From an uncultured Duncaniella sp. (lineage in GTDB: Bacteria; Bacteroidota; Bacteroidia; Bacteroidales; Muribaculaceae): a DNA stretch of 40,586 bases. This document shows positions 27,180 through 33,512 of the stretch, in pieces; position 1 is the first letter of the stretch, and every line of letters starts with the position of its first letter. The notes beneath the pieces are model-generated. The model searched no databases, was not told the DNA's origin, and saw nothing but the letters and a program-made list of their open reading frames with translations. Both the position numbers and the translations under genes were made by a program. The DNA lies in the NCBI GenBank assembly GCA_910584825.1, contig CAJUCI010000024.1, forward strand, positions 1-40,586, given 5' to 3'.

Positions 27180-27333
27180 TAATTAGTAATTATCAATTAT
27201 CAATTAGTAATTGTCAATCAGAAATTAACTTGTCAATACATGCACTATGTGTGGCCAGTGATTTTGCCGAACGACTGTTGCCGGCAGCCAAAGGCTGTTA
27301 ATTGCTAATTACTAATTACTAATTACTAATTGC
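27180..27333. repeat. AT-rich inverted repeat in the sufC-sufD gap
   Basis: AATTAGTAATTATCAATT-type words at 27181-27215 face CTAATTACTAATTACTAATT at 27306-27330. Between them is CAGCCAAAGGCTG, a small hairpin. The gap holds no gene. Confidence 0.7.
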
Positions 27334-28095
27334 TTATTGGTTTTCCTCCTTAATCCAGTCATATCCGCGCTCCTCCAGCTCGAGGGCCAGTTCGGGGCCG
27401 CCGGTCTTGACGATGCGTCCCTTGTAGAGGATGTGCACGAAGTCGGGCTTGATGTAGTCGAGCAGACGCTGGTAGTGGGTGATGACGATGGTGGCGTTTT
27501 TGGAGGTCTTGAGCTTGTTGACGCCGCCGGCCACTACGCGCAGGGCGTCGATGTCGAGTCCTGAGTCGGTCTCGTCGAGTATGGCGAGGCGCGGCTCGAG
27601 CACGGCCATCTGAAATATTTCGTTGCGCTTCTTCTCGCCGCCCGAGAATCCCTCGTTGACCGAGCGTGAGGCGAGCTTGTTGTCAAGCTCGACAATCTCG
27701 CGCTTCTGACGCATGAGTTTCAGGAACTCGCTCGCGCTCAGAGGCTCTTCGTTGAGATATTTGCGCTTGGCGTTGAGGGCGGCACGCATGAAGTTGACCA
27801 TCGACACGCCGGGAATCTCTACGGGATACTGGAATGACAGGAAAAGTCCCTCGTGGCTGCGGGTCTCTGGGGGGAGGTCGAGGAGCTCAACGCCGTGTAG
27901 CTTGGCGTCGCCGGCTGTGACGGTGTAGGCCGGATTGCCGGCAAGCACGCCCGAGAGGGTGCTCTTGCCCGAACCGTTGGGGCCCATTATGGCATGGACT
28001 TCGCCTTCGCGCACTGTCAGGTTGACTCCCTTGAGAATCTCCTTGCCTTCCACATTGGCGTGGAGGTCGCGCACTTCAAGTAGTATATCGCTCAT
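27334..28095 (-). CDS. sufC: Fe-S cluster assembly ATPase SufC
   Basis: A 253-residue ABC-type ATPase. Walker A GPNGSGKST, the ABC signature FSGGEKKRNE and Walker B LAILDETDSGLD are all present, plus the SufC-specific FLSFQYPVEIPGVS. It drives conformational change in SufBCD. The start is set at ATG 28095 (MSDILLEVRDLHA), because the longer frame to 28152 runs through a canonical promoter at 28113-28144. This promoter shows that the suf operon begins with sufC here. sufB, normally immediately upstream, is absent; an S24 repressor gene sits there. Confidence 0.95.
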   Translation of the reverse strand: MSDILLEVRDLHANVEGKEILKGVNLTVREGEVHAIMGPNGSGKSTLSGVLAGNPAYTVTAGDAKLHGVELLDLPPETRSHEGLFLSFQYPVEIPGVSMVNFMRAALNAKRKYLNEEPLSASEFLKLMRQKREIVELDNKLASRSVNEGFSGGEKKRNEIFQMAVLEPRLAILDETDSGLDIDALRVVAGGVNKLKTSKNATIVITHYQRLLDYIKPDFVHILYKGRIVKTGGPELALELEERGYDWIKEENQ

Positions 28096-28112
28096 ATAAT
28101 ATATTTTTGGCA

Positions 28113-28144
28113 CAAAATTACTAACAATCTCACACCTGCCCAAA
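28113..28144 (-). promoter_or_regulatory. Promoter of sufC-sufD-sufS
   Basis: On the - strand TTTG (28141-28144), 20 nt, TAATTTTG (28113-28120): a full Bacteroidetes promoter, about 18 nt before the sufC ATG and about 30 nt after the repressor stop. Confidence 0.75.
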
Positions 28145-28174
28145 AATTTCACTCAACAGTTTGGTGTTTATGGC

Positions 28175-28888
28175 TTACGATACCTCATAGTTGAGGATGG
28201 CCTCGACGATGTAGAGGGCGCGGATGTCGGCGCGGGCCACATCCATGTCGTCATAGGCGGGGTTGTCGCTGTGGAGTATCACCATCGACGGGTCAGGGTG
28301 GCGGCGCACGTATTTAATCATGCGGAACTCATCGAGCTGCACTACATAAATCTGCCCCCAGAATATGTTGCGCGGGTCGCGGATGTGGCGTATGGCCACG
28401 TAGCCGCCGTTGTTGATTCGCGGACTCATGCTGTCGCCCCTCACCTTGACCAGCTGGGCGTCGGAGGGTAGTTCGGGGATGTTCATCATGCCTACGGGGC
28501 GCGTTTCGGAGAAAATCTGCTCGAGGCTGCGGCGTCCGGCGGTGACGTCGATGTCGTAGACGGGCACTCCGGCACATTCGCATGTCGGGGTAACGTCGGT
28601 GCAGACGGCGATGTCGCGCGTGACGGTCTCTTTCTCAAACGGCAACCCCTCGCCGTCTCTGAGCCAGGGCTTTGACACGCCGAGGTCGGCGACGATGCGG
28701 TTGACCAGTCCCTCGGTGAACGGGAGCTTGCCTGTAAGCACCTTGGAGAGGTTGGAGGGGTCGAGCCTCAGCAGACGCGCAAGCCCGCGCTGCGACAGGT
28801 GCTTGAGCGTCATGATGTGGCGCAGACGGCCTATTATCTCGGGGCCGTTCAGCCCTGCCCTCGCGTTGGATGTATCCGTTGGTGTCAT
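28175..28888 (-). CDS. XRE-family HTH / S24 peptidase transcriptional repressor (LexA/CI-like)
   Basis: A 237-residue repressor. Residues 15-72 form a Cro/CI-type helix-turn-helix (LSQRGLARLLRLDPSNLSKVLTG). The C-terminal S24 peptidase-like part (about 108-230) has a possible Ala117-Gly118 self-cleavage site in VTAG, the serine Ser153 in RGDSMSP and Lys192 in RMIKYVRR, so RecA-stimulated self-cleavage and DNA-damage induction are plausible. No phage genes are nearby, so it may be a host regulator. A palindrome in its own promoter (28897-28910) could be its operator. It lies between gpmA and sufC on the same strand; whether it controls suf is unknown. Confidence 0.85.
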   Translation of the reverse strand: MTPTDTSNARAGLNGPEIIGRLRHIMTLKHLSQRGLARLLRLDPSNLSKVLTGKLPFTEGLVNRIVADLGVSKPWLRDGEGLPFEKETVTRDIAVCTDVTPTCECAGVPVYDIDVTAGRRSLEQIFSETRPVGMMNIPELPSDAQLVKVRGDSMSPRINNGGYVAIRHIRDPRNIFWGQIYVVQLDEFRMIKYVRRHPDPSMVILHSDNPAYDDMDVARADIRALYIVEAILNYEVS

Positions 28889-28896
28889 GTAGTGTG

Positions 28897-28938
28897 ATTT
28901 GTTGGCAAATATACAATAAAATAGGTGTATTTACCAAA
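28897..28938 (-). promoter_or_regulatory. Promoter and candidate operator of the S24 repressor gene
   Basis: On the - strand TATATTTG (28906-28913) is preceded at 21 nt by TTTG (28935-28938). An ATTTG-TTGG-CAAAT palindrome (28897-28910) overlaps the -7 element, and GGTGTATTTACC (28924-28935) lies between the two boxes. Confidence 0.5.
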
Positions 28939-28943
28939 TATTA

Positions 28944-29630
28944 CTACAGGTATTTGTCATCGATGACCTCGAGGCGGTCGGTCAGGGTGAATATGCGCGG
29001 CGAGCCGGTGGGTATCTCCTCGCTCACAATCTGCTCGGGCGTCATCTTGCGCAGCATCATCACGAGGGCGCGCAGCGAGTTGCCGTGGGCCGAGATGAGA
29101 ACGTTGTCATACAGCTTGAGCGCGGGCACAATCAGCTCCTCCCAGCACGGGCGCACGCGGGCGATGGTGTCCTTGAGCGATTCGGAGAGGGGGAGTTCGT
29201 CGGCGGCAAGGGCAGAGTATTTCGGGTCGCGGCCGGGAAACCGCTCGTCGTCGGCGGTGAGTGCGGGCGGGGCTATGTCATAGCTGCGCCGCCATATGTG
29301 CACCTGCTCGTCGCCGTATTTCTTGGCCGTCTCGGCTTTGTTGAGCCCCTGGAGCGCGCCGTAATGCCGCTCGTTGAGGTGCCAGTCCTTGACCACCGGG
29401 AGCCAGTCGCGCTCCATCGATGAAAGGGCAAGGTTGAGGGTGTGGATGGCACGGCGCAGGTAGGAGGTGAAGCAATAGTGCGGTTCGATGCCCGAGGCGG
29501 CGATGAGGCGGCCGGCGTTGAGAGCCTCCTCGCGACCCTTGTCGGAGAGCTCGACGTCGGTCCAGCCGGTGAAGCGGTTGGCGAGATTCCACTCGCTCTG
29601 TCCGTGGCGGAGTAATATCAGATGTTTCAT
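28944..29630 (-). CDS. gpmA: 2,3-bisphosphoglycerate-dependent phosphoglycerate mutase
   Basis: A 228-residue histidine phosphatase-fold mutase interconverting 3- and 2-phosphoglycerate in glycolysis. The phospho-histidine motif LLRHGQSEWNLANRFTGW (His9), the Glu87 block WHLNERHYGALQG, and LISAHGNSLRAL with the second histidine are present. The C-terminus is shorter than in E. coli, typical of Bacteroidetes forms as I recall. A bulged hairpin (29633-29675) ends two bases before the ATG. It lies just upstream of the repressor gene but that has its own promoter. Confidence 0.94.
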   Translation of the reverse strand: MKHLILLRHGQSEWNLANRFTGWTDVELSDKGREEALNAGRLIAASGIEPHYCFTSYLRRAIHTLNLALSSMERDWLPVVKDWHLNERHYGALQGLNKAETAKKYGDEQVHIWRRSYDIAPPALTADDERFPGRDPKYSALAADELPLSESLKDTIARVRPCWEELIVPALKLYDNVLISAHGNSLRALVMMLRKMTPEQIVSEEIPTGSPRIFTLTDRLEVIDDKYL

Positions 29631-29632
29631 AA

Positions 29633-29675
29633 GTCAAGGCTTAAACGTGTAACTTATTAGAAAACACGCCTTGAC
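29633..29675 (-). promoter_or_regulatory. Hairpin abutting the gpmA start codon
   Basis: GTCAAGGC (29633-29640) and GTGT pair with ACAC and GCCTTGAC (29668-29675): 12 pairs with one six-base bulge. In gpmA mRNA this stem would end two bases before the ATG. It might be a translational control element or an operator. Confidence 0.5.
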
Positions 29676-29728
29676 ATCCTAAAGTTCGCCCCACCGCCCC
29701 CATCGGCCATGGCAGGGGATAATACAAA

Positions 29729-29771
29729 AGATATCTCCCTGGCGCATCAATGACACGTCAGGGAGATATCT
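29729..29771 (-). terminator. Terminator of tRNA-Pro
   Basis: A perfect 13-bp stem (AGATATCTCCCTG at 29729-29741 and its complement at 29759-29771) with a 17-nt loop; on the - strand it is followed by TTTTGTATTAT. It begins a few bases after the tRNA 3' end. Confidence 0.8.
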
Positions 29772-29774
29772 CGG

Positions 29775-29848
29775 TCGGGGTGACAGGATTCGAACCTGCG
29801 ACCACCTGGTCCCAAACCAGGTGCGCTACCGGACTGCGCTACGCCCCG
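29775..29848 (-). tRNA. tRNA-Pro (TGG)
   Basis: A complete 74-nt cloverleaf on the - strand, from CGGGGCG to CACCCCG plus discriminator A. The anticodon stem is ACCTGG/CCAGGT around TTTGGGA, giving TGG. The T loop is TTCGAAT; CCA is not encoded. It has its own promoter and terminator. Confidence 0.95.
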
Positions 29849-29914
29849 CACGGTGGTGGTGTATGGCGGGCATCATCGACATTCGGTGGCTGCCGCCGTC
29901 ACTTAACCGTGGTG

Positions 29915-29946
29915 CAAAGGTAGTGAGTTTTTTTATTATGAGCAAA
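29915..29946 (-). promoter_or_regulatory. Promoter of tRNA-Pro
   Basis: On the - strand TTTG (29943-29946), 20 nt, TACCTTTG (29915-29922), the same spacing as before tRNA-Asp. It overlaps the first bases after the WYL gene. Confidence 0.75.
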
Positions 29947-29957
29947 CTGTGGGCCAT

Positions 29958-30860
29958 TTATTTGCTCTCGTATCGGGCGAGGGTCTCGCGCAGCTCGGCG
30001 GTGACCATGGCGCGCAGTTCGGGCGGGGCTATGACGGTGACCTTGGGGCCGAGCGAAAGTATCTCCTGCAGGAAGTCGGGGGTGAGGCGCAGGCGGTAGT
30101 AGAAGATGGAATAGTCGTCATGCACCGCCTCGCGCTGGGAGTGGTGGAGCGGCAGGGCGCGGAAATATTTGGCCTGGCGCGGGTCGGTGCGCAGGGCTAC
30201 CTCCTTAGGCTCGCCCTGCGAGAAGACGATGCCGAAGGTGTCGCGCACATAGCTCTCGGCGTCAAACGTCGGGTCAGGCTCGAAGGTGTCGTCGCTGACG
30301 GTCACATCCTCCATGCGGTCGAGGGCATAGGTCTTGACCTTGTCGTCATGGATGTTGCGTCCTGTCAGATACCATCGCTGGCGGAATATCTTGAGGAAGT
30401 AAGGCTCGACTACTACGCCCGGCGTGGGGGTGGAACGGGTGTAGGGGCGGTAGGTGAACCGCACCTGACGGTGCTCCCGCAGGGCGGATATCACCTGCGA
30501 GAGGTAGCGGCGCGCCGAGGGTACATCCTCGAGAAAGATGCGGTCGGAGACGTCGGAAACCGTGGAGAGCACGTTGCTCATGGCCGCCGAGTTGAGGAGC
30601 CAGTCGGTGACCCCCTCCTGGCGGTCGTCACTGGCGGCTATATAGTATTCATAGGTGGCGGGGTTGCACTCGATGGAGATGGAGAACAGCTCCTCGATGG
30701 CCGCGCGGTAGTTATAGAACGTGCGGCGTGGCAGCGGGCCGCCGTCGTCGGAGTAGGGTGACTGTGCCCACAGCTGGTTGAGTTTGTCGCGCTTGATTGA
30801 CCCGAAGCGTCGTATCGTGTCGATGAGCCATACGTACCGGCCCAGAAGATTTCGTGCCAT
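29958..30860 (-). CDS. WYL domain-containing transcriptional regulator
   Basis: A regulator of 300 residues. An N-terminal winged helix-turn-helix (about 5-70: YVWLIDTIRRFGSIKRDKLN and RRTFYNYRAAIEELF) precedes the WYL domain (about 125-205; VVEPYFLKIFRQRWYLTGRN and TYALDRMEDV), and a WCX-like C-terminal part. WYL domains sense ligands, often nucleic acids or nucleotides. I use ATG 30860; the codon three places before it is a TTG that is part of the promoter. It is divergent from guanine deaminase, which makes that gene a candidate target. Nothing links it to defence genes here. Confidence 0.87.
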   Translation of the reverse strand: MARNLLGRYVWLIDTIRRFGSIKRDKLNQLWAQSPYSDDGGPLPRRTFYNYRAAIEELFSISIECNPATYEYYIAASDDRQEGVTDWLLNSAAMSNVLSTVSDVSDRIFLEDVPSARRYLSQVISALREHRQVRFTYRPYTRSTPTPGVVVEPYFLKIFRQRWYLTGRNIHDDKVKTYALDRMEDVTVSDDTFEPDPTFDAESYVRDTFGIVFSQGEPKEVALRTDPRQAKYFRALPLHHSQREAVHDDYSIFYYRLRLTPDFLQEILSLGPKVTVIAPPELRAMVTAELRETLARYESK

Positions 30861-30866
30861 ATGGTG

Positions 30867-30874
30867 CAAATGTA
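30867..30874 (-). promoter_or_regulatory. -7 element of the WYL gene
   Basis: On the - strand TACATTTG ends only 6 nt before the ATG, as in the adenosyltransferase gene. The -33 element is not clear. A nearly leaderless mRNA would result. Confidence 0.5.
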
Positions 30875-30961
30875 GCGAAAATTTTTTATATTTACGGGAC
30901 GGTAGTTAGAACTATTTGATTGCAGCGAAAGTTTATCATTTATTATTAAGCACGTTCGACT

Positions 30962-32368
30962 ATGATTACCCCGCCCGCACTTCCGATAAATCCCCAAGGC
31001 TCGCCTCTGAGAGGCGTGAGAGGCCAATTGCTTACGTTTAAGGACGACCCGTTTCTGAAGTCTCCGCAGGAGTGTTACGACCATTTGGCCGACGGCCTTG
31101 TGGTCATTCAGGATGGCCGTATAATCGATGTGGGCGAATATGATAAGATTGCCTCTAAGTATCCCTCGCTTGTGGATGTGGATGTCTACACCGATTCGCT
31201 TATCCTTCCCGGCTTCATAGACTGTCATACGCATTATGTACAGTCGCCCATGATAGGCTCGTTCGGCGACACGTTGCTCGACTGGCTCGACAGGTACACG
31301 TTCCCGACCGAGGCGATGTTTAAGGACAAGGAGTTTGCCGACGAGGTGGCACGCATGTTCTTCAGGCAGCTGCTCGCGCAGGGCACCACGACGGCAAACG
31401 TGTTTGCCACCACATTCGAGACTTCGGTGGAAGCGTTTTTTGAGGAGTCGGAGCGTTATGACACCCGCATGATTTCAGGCAAGGTGCTCCAGGACCGTAA
31501 CGTGCCCGAGTCGCTGAGAGATGCGTCGGCCGAGGAGTCGGTACGTGTGTCGGAGCGGTTGCTTGAAAGGTGGCATCACCGTGGCCGTCAGCTCTATGCC
31601 GTCATCCCGCGCTTTGCCCCCACATCCACCCCCGAGCAGCTGCGCCTTGCCGGCGAGCTGTATCAGCGTTATGTTGACCGGGGTGTGTATATGCACACCC
31701 ATCTCTACGAGGCGCAGAGCGAGATTGAATGGGTGGCACAGCTGTATCCTGACAGTCAGAATTATGCCGATGTCTACAGGCGGTTCGGGCTTTTGGGCAA
31801 GCGTTCGGTGATGGCGCATTGCTGTGAGGTGCGCGAGGAGGAGTGGCAGATGCTCCACGAGTGCGGATGCGGTGTGGCCCACTGTCCGTCGTCCAATCTA
31901 TTCCTCGGCGACGGAGAATTCAGGTATTGGGAGGCCAAAGAGCCGGGACGGCCGGTGACGGTAGGCATCGGCACCGACGTTGGCGGCGGCACCAATTTCT
32001 CGATTCCCCGTCAGATTGGCGAGGCCTACAAGGTGGCCATGCTGAGAAATCACAGCCTTGATGCTGTCCGAGGATTCTATCTTGCCACGCGCGGCGGGGC
32101 TGAGGTGCTTGGGCTTGGTGATACCGTCGGCTCGATAGCACCGGGCTATGAGGCTGATATGGCAGTCATAGACCTCAAGCCGTCGGAGTTTGCCGAATGG
32201 CGCATGAAATTCACCACCGATATCTTTGACCGGCTCTTTGTGCTTACGGCCCTCGGTCTCAATAATCTGAATAAGGCGACCTACGTGGCCGGGCGCAAGG
32301 TGTATGACCGTGACCGCGCCAGGCAATACAGGTACGCCGCCGAGATTGACGCCTCAAGGGTCATATAG
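30962..32368 (+). CDS. guaD: Guanine deaminase
   Basis: A 468-residue amidohydrolase that converts guanine to xanthine. Metal-binding PGFIDCHTH (His89, His91) is followed by the guanine-deaminase signature SGKVLQDRNVP, PRFAPTSTPEQL, HTHLYEAQSEIEW, MAHCCEV, VAHCPSSNLFLGDGEF and GIGTDVGGGTNFSIP, which separates it from cytosine and chlorohydrolase relatives. ATG 30962 is the first in frame. Its final codons overlap by 8 bases the end of the convergent RAYT gene, leaving no space for a terminator. It is divergent from the WYL regulator. Confidence 0.92.
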   Translation: MITPPALPINPQGSPLRGVRGQLLTFKDDPFLKSPQECYDHLADGLVVIQDGRIIDVGEYDKIASKYPSLVDVDVYTDSLILPGFIDCHTHYVQSPMIGSFGDTLLDWLDRYTFPTEAMFKDKEFADEVARMFFRQLLAQGTTTANVFATTFETSVEAFFEESERYDTRMISGKVLQDRNVPESLRDASAEESVRVSERLLERWHHRGRQLYAVIPRFAPTSTPEQLRLAGELYQRYVDRGVYMHTHLYEAQSEIEWVAQLYPDSQNYADVYRRFGLLGKRSVMAHCCEVREEEWQMLHECGCGVAHCPSSNLFLGDGEFRYWEAKEPGRPVTVGIGTDVGGGTNFSIPRQIGEAYKVAMLRNHSLDAVRGFYLATRGGAEVLGLGDTVGSIAPGYEADMAVIDLKPSEFAEWRMKFTTDIFDRLFVLTALGLNNLNKATYVAGRKVYDRDRARQYRYAAEIDASRVI

Positions 32369-33305
32369 CGGATGTGATTGTGGCGGCTAAGGCATTCATA
32401 GTCAGGCATGCCGTGCGAGATAGTTCGGGGGCAGTCGGCTGTTCAGCGGGTGAGATGATTAGAAGATGCCCGCGGCAACATAGGTCGAAATCGTGCCCCG
32501 AAGGCTTGTAACGGTCGGGAAACGGAGTGTGTTGTATGAGGATTATGTTGGCGTCAAGGCTTTCGGCCTCAGCGCGGATGGCTTTCTCAGCGGGAGAGAT
32601 GAACGGCGACACGAGCACTCCGCCGTTGGACGCGGTGTGTAGCCATTTGTCGCGTAGGCGCGCATTCTCGTCAGGAGTATTGCGGCGGTGGATTACCACC
32701 TGGCTTTTGAAGGGATTGTGCAGCAGGAACTGATTGCCGTAAGTCTGATATGTGCTATCGCCGATTTTTACGTTATACACCCGTCTGAAAAATTCGGGAT
32801 GCTCCCTCCGCACCGCCAGCCGGTAAGGATTCTCACGAATGTAGCGGAAAAGCGTGTCGAGAGGGCGGTTGTGATTGATTATCCTATCATTATAGCCTTT
32901 TTCAAACACCGGATAATCATTGCCTGAGAATTCCCTCCACCTGCGCCTGATTGCTCCCATAAGGTTGGCAACATAATAGCCAAGAGCTTTGGGCGATTGT
33001 TTTGTGACGCGCAGGAGTATGTGCACATGATCAGGCATCACCGAAAACTGATAGAGCTGAATTATTGGATGATGTGTAGGAATGCTTTTGATTTCGGAGC
33101 TAATGATGGCACCCAGGTGGTTGAGTTCAATGAACGAGCTGCCAGGCAAGCCCGGTTTTATGTTGCAGTCACCGGCAAGCTGACCAAAATATGGAGCCAG
33201 CGGTTGCTTTGACAATGTGATGTGGTAAATGCAAGGAGCATAGTAGTCGTGAAATCGAGCACGACGTTTATAATTTGGCTTGAAGTCGGGCTTGGAGTGG
33301 TGCAT
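32361..33305 (-). CDS. REP-associated tyrosine transposase (RAYT, Y1/HUH family) with C-terminal extension
   Basis: A 314-residue protein. Residues 15-170 are a Y1-type HUH nuclease: a basic start (NYKRRARFHD), the HUH motif MPDHVHILLRV (His93 and His95), PVFEKGYNDRII and a candidate catalytic tyrosine, Tyr155, in RYIRENPYRL. RAYTs are single-copy domesticated relatives of IS200/IS605 transposases that act on REP palindromes. After about residue 225 comes a second part (GGVLVSPFISPAEKAIR, then FPDRYKPSGHDFDLCCRGHL and LLIISP), possibly Rossmann-like; I cannot name it with certainty. The frame opens to 33506 but that part crosses the REP-like palindromes and lacks motifs, so ATG 33305 is used. 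It is lower in GC than its neighbours. Confidence 0.83.
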   Translation of the reverse strand: MHHSKPDFKPNYKRRARFHDYYAPCIYHITLSKQPLAPYFGQLAGDCNIKPGLPGSSFIELNHLGAIISSEIKSIPTHHPIIQLYQFSVMPDHVHILLRVTKQSPKALGYYVANLMGAIRRRWREFSGNDYPVFEKGYNDRIINHNRPLDTLFRYIRENPYRLAVRREHPEFFRRVYNVKIGDSTYQTYGNQFLLHNPFKSQVVIHRRNTPDENARLRDKWLHTASNGGVLVSPFISPAEKAIRAEAESLDANIILIQHTPFPDRYKPSGHDFDLCCRGHLLIISPAEQPTAPELSRTACLTMNALAATITSAI

Positions 33306-33336
33306 GAAGAGAAGGGCTAGATTTAATGATGGCCTT

Positions 33337-33463
33337 TCGCGCTGCCGCGCTCTCACTCTTTCAAAGCGGAGCCTGGAGGCGATGTGAGTGGTGGATTGGT
33401 GAAAAATATCAGGCTTAAAGTTATGATGCTCGGTTTTGGATGGGTGCGAGCGCAGTAGCGCGA
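33337..33463. repeat. Inverted pair of REP-like palindromes upstream of the RAYT gene
   Basis: 33337-33356 and the reverse complement of 33444-33463 share TCGCGCTRCYGCGCTCKCAC (17 of 20 identical). Each has a GCGC-4 nt-GCGC hairpin core. They face each other about 90 nt apart in the 207-nt gap between comM and the RAYT start, a layout typical of a REP doublet next to its transposase. Confidence 0.7.
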
Positions 33464-33512
33464 GATGGGCAACACCAAGTGGAGAGAGGGGAAGTGGGGG
33501 GTGCAAGGGGGA

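Noticed and set aside
28175..28888. Prophage remnant suggested by the CI-like repressor
   Set aside because: No integrase, structural or att sequence is found around it; XerD at 15.5 kb looks like the housekeeping enzyme.
33306..33506. N-terminal extension of the RAYT frame by 67 codons
   Set aside because: It reads through both REP-like palindromes and has no conserved motif; ATG 33305 is a normal start.
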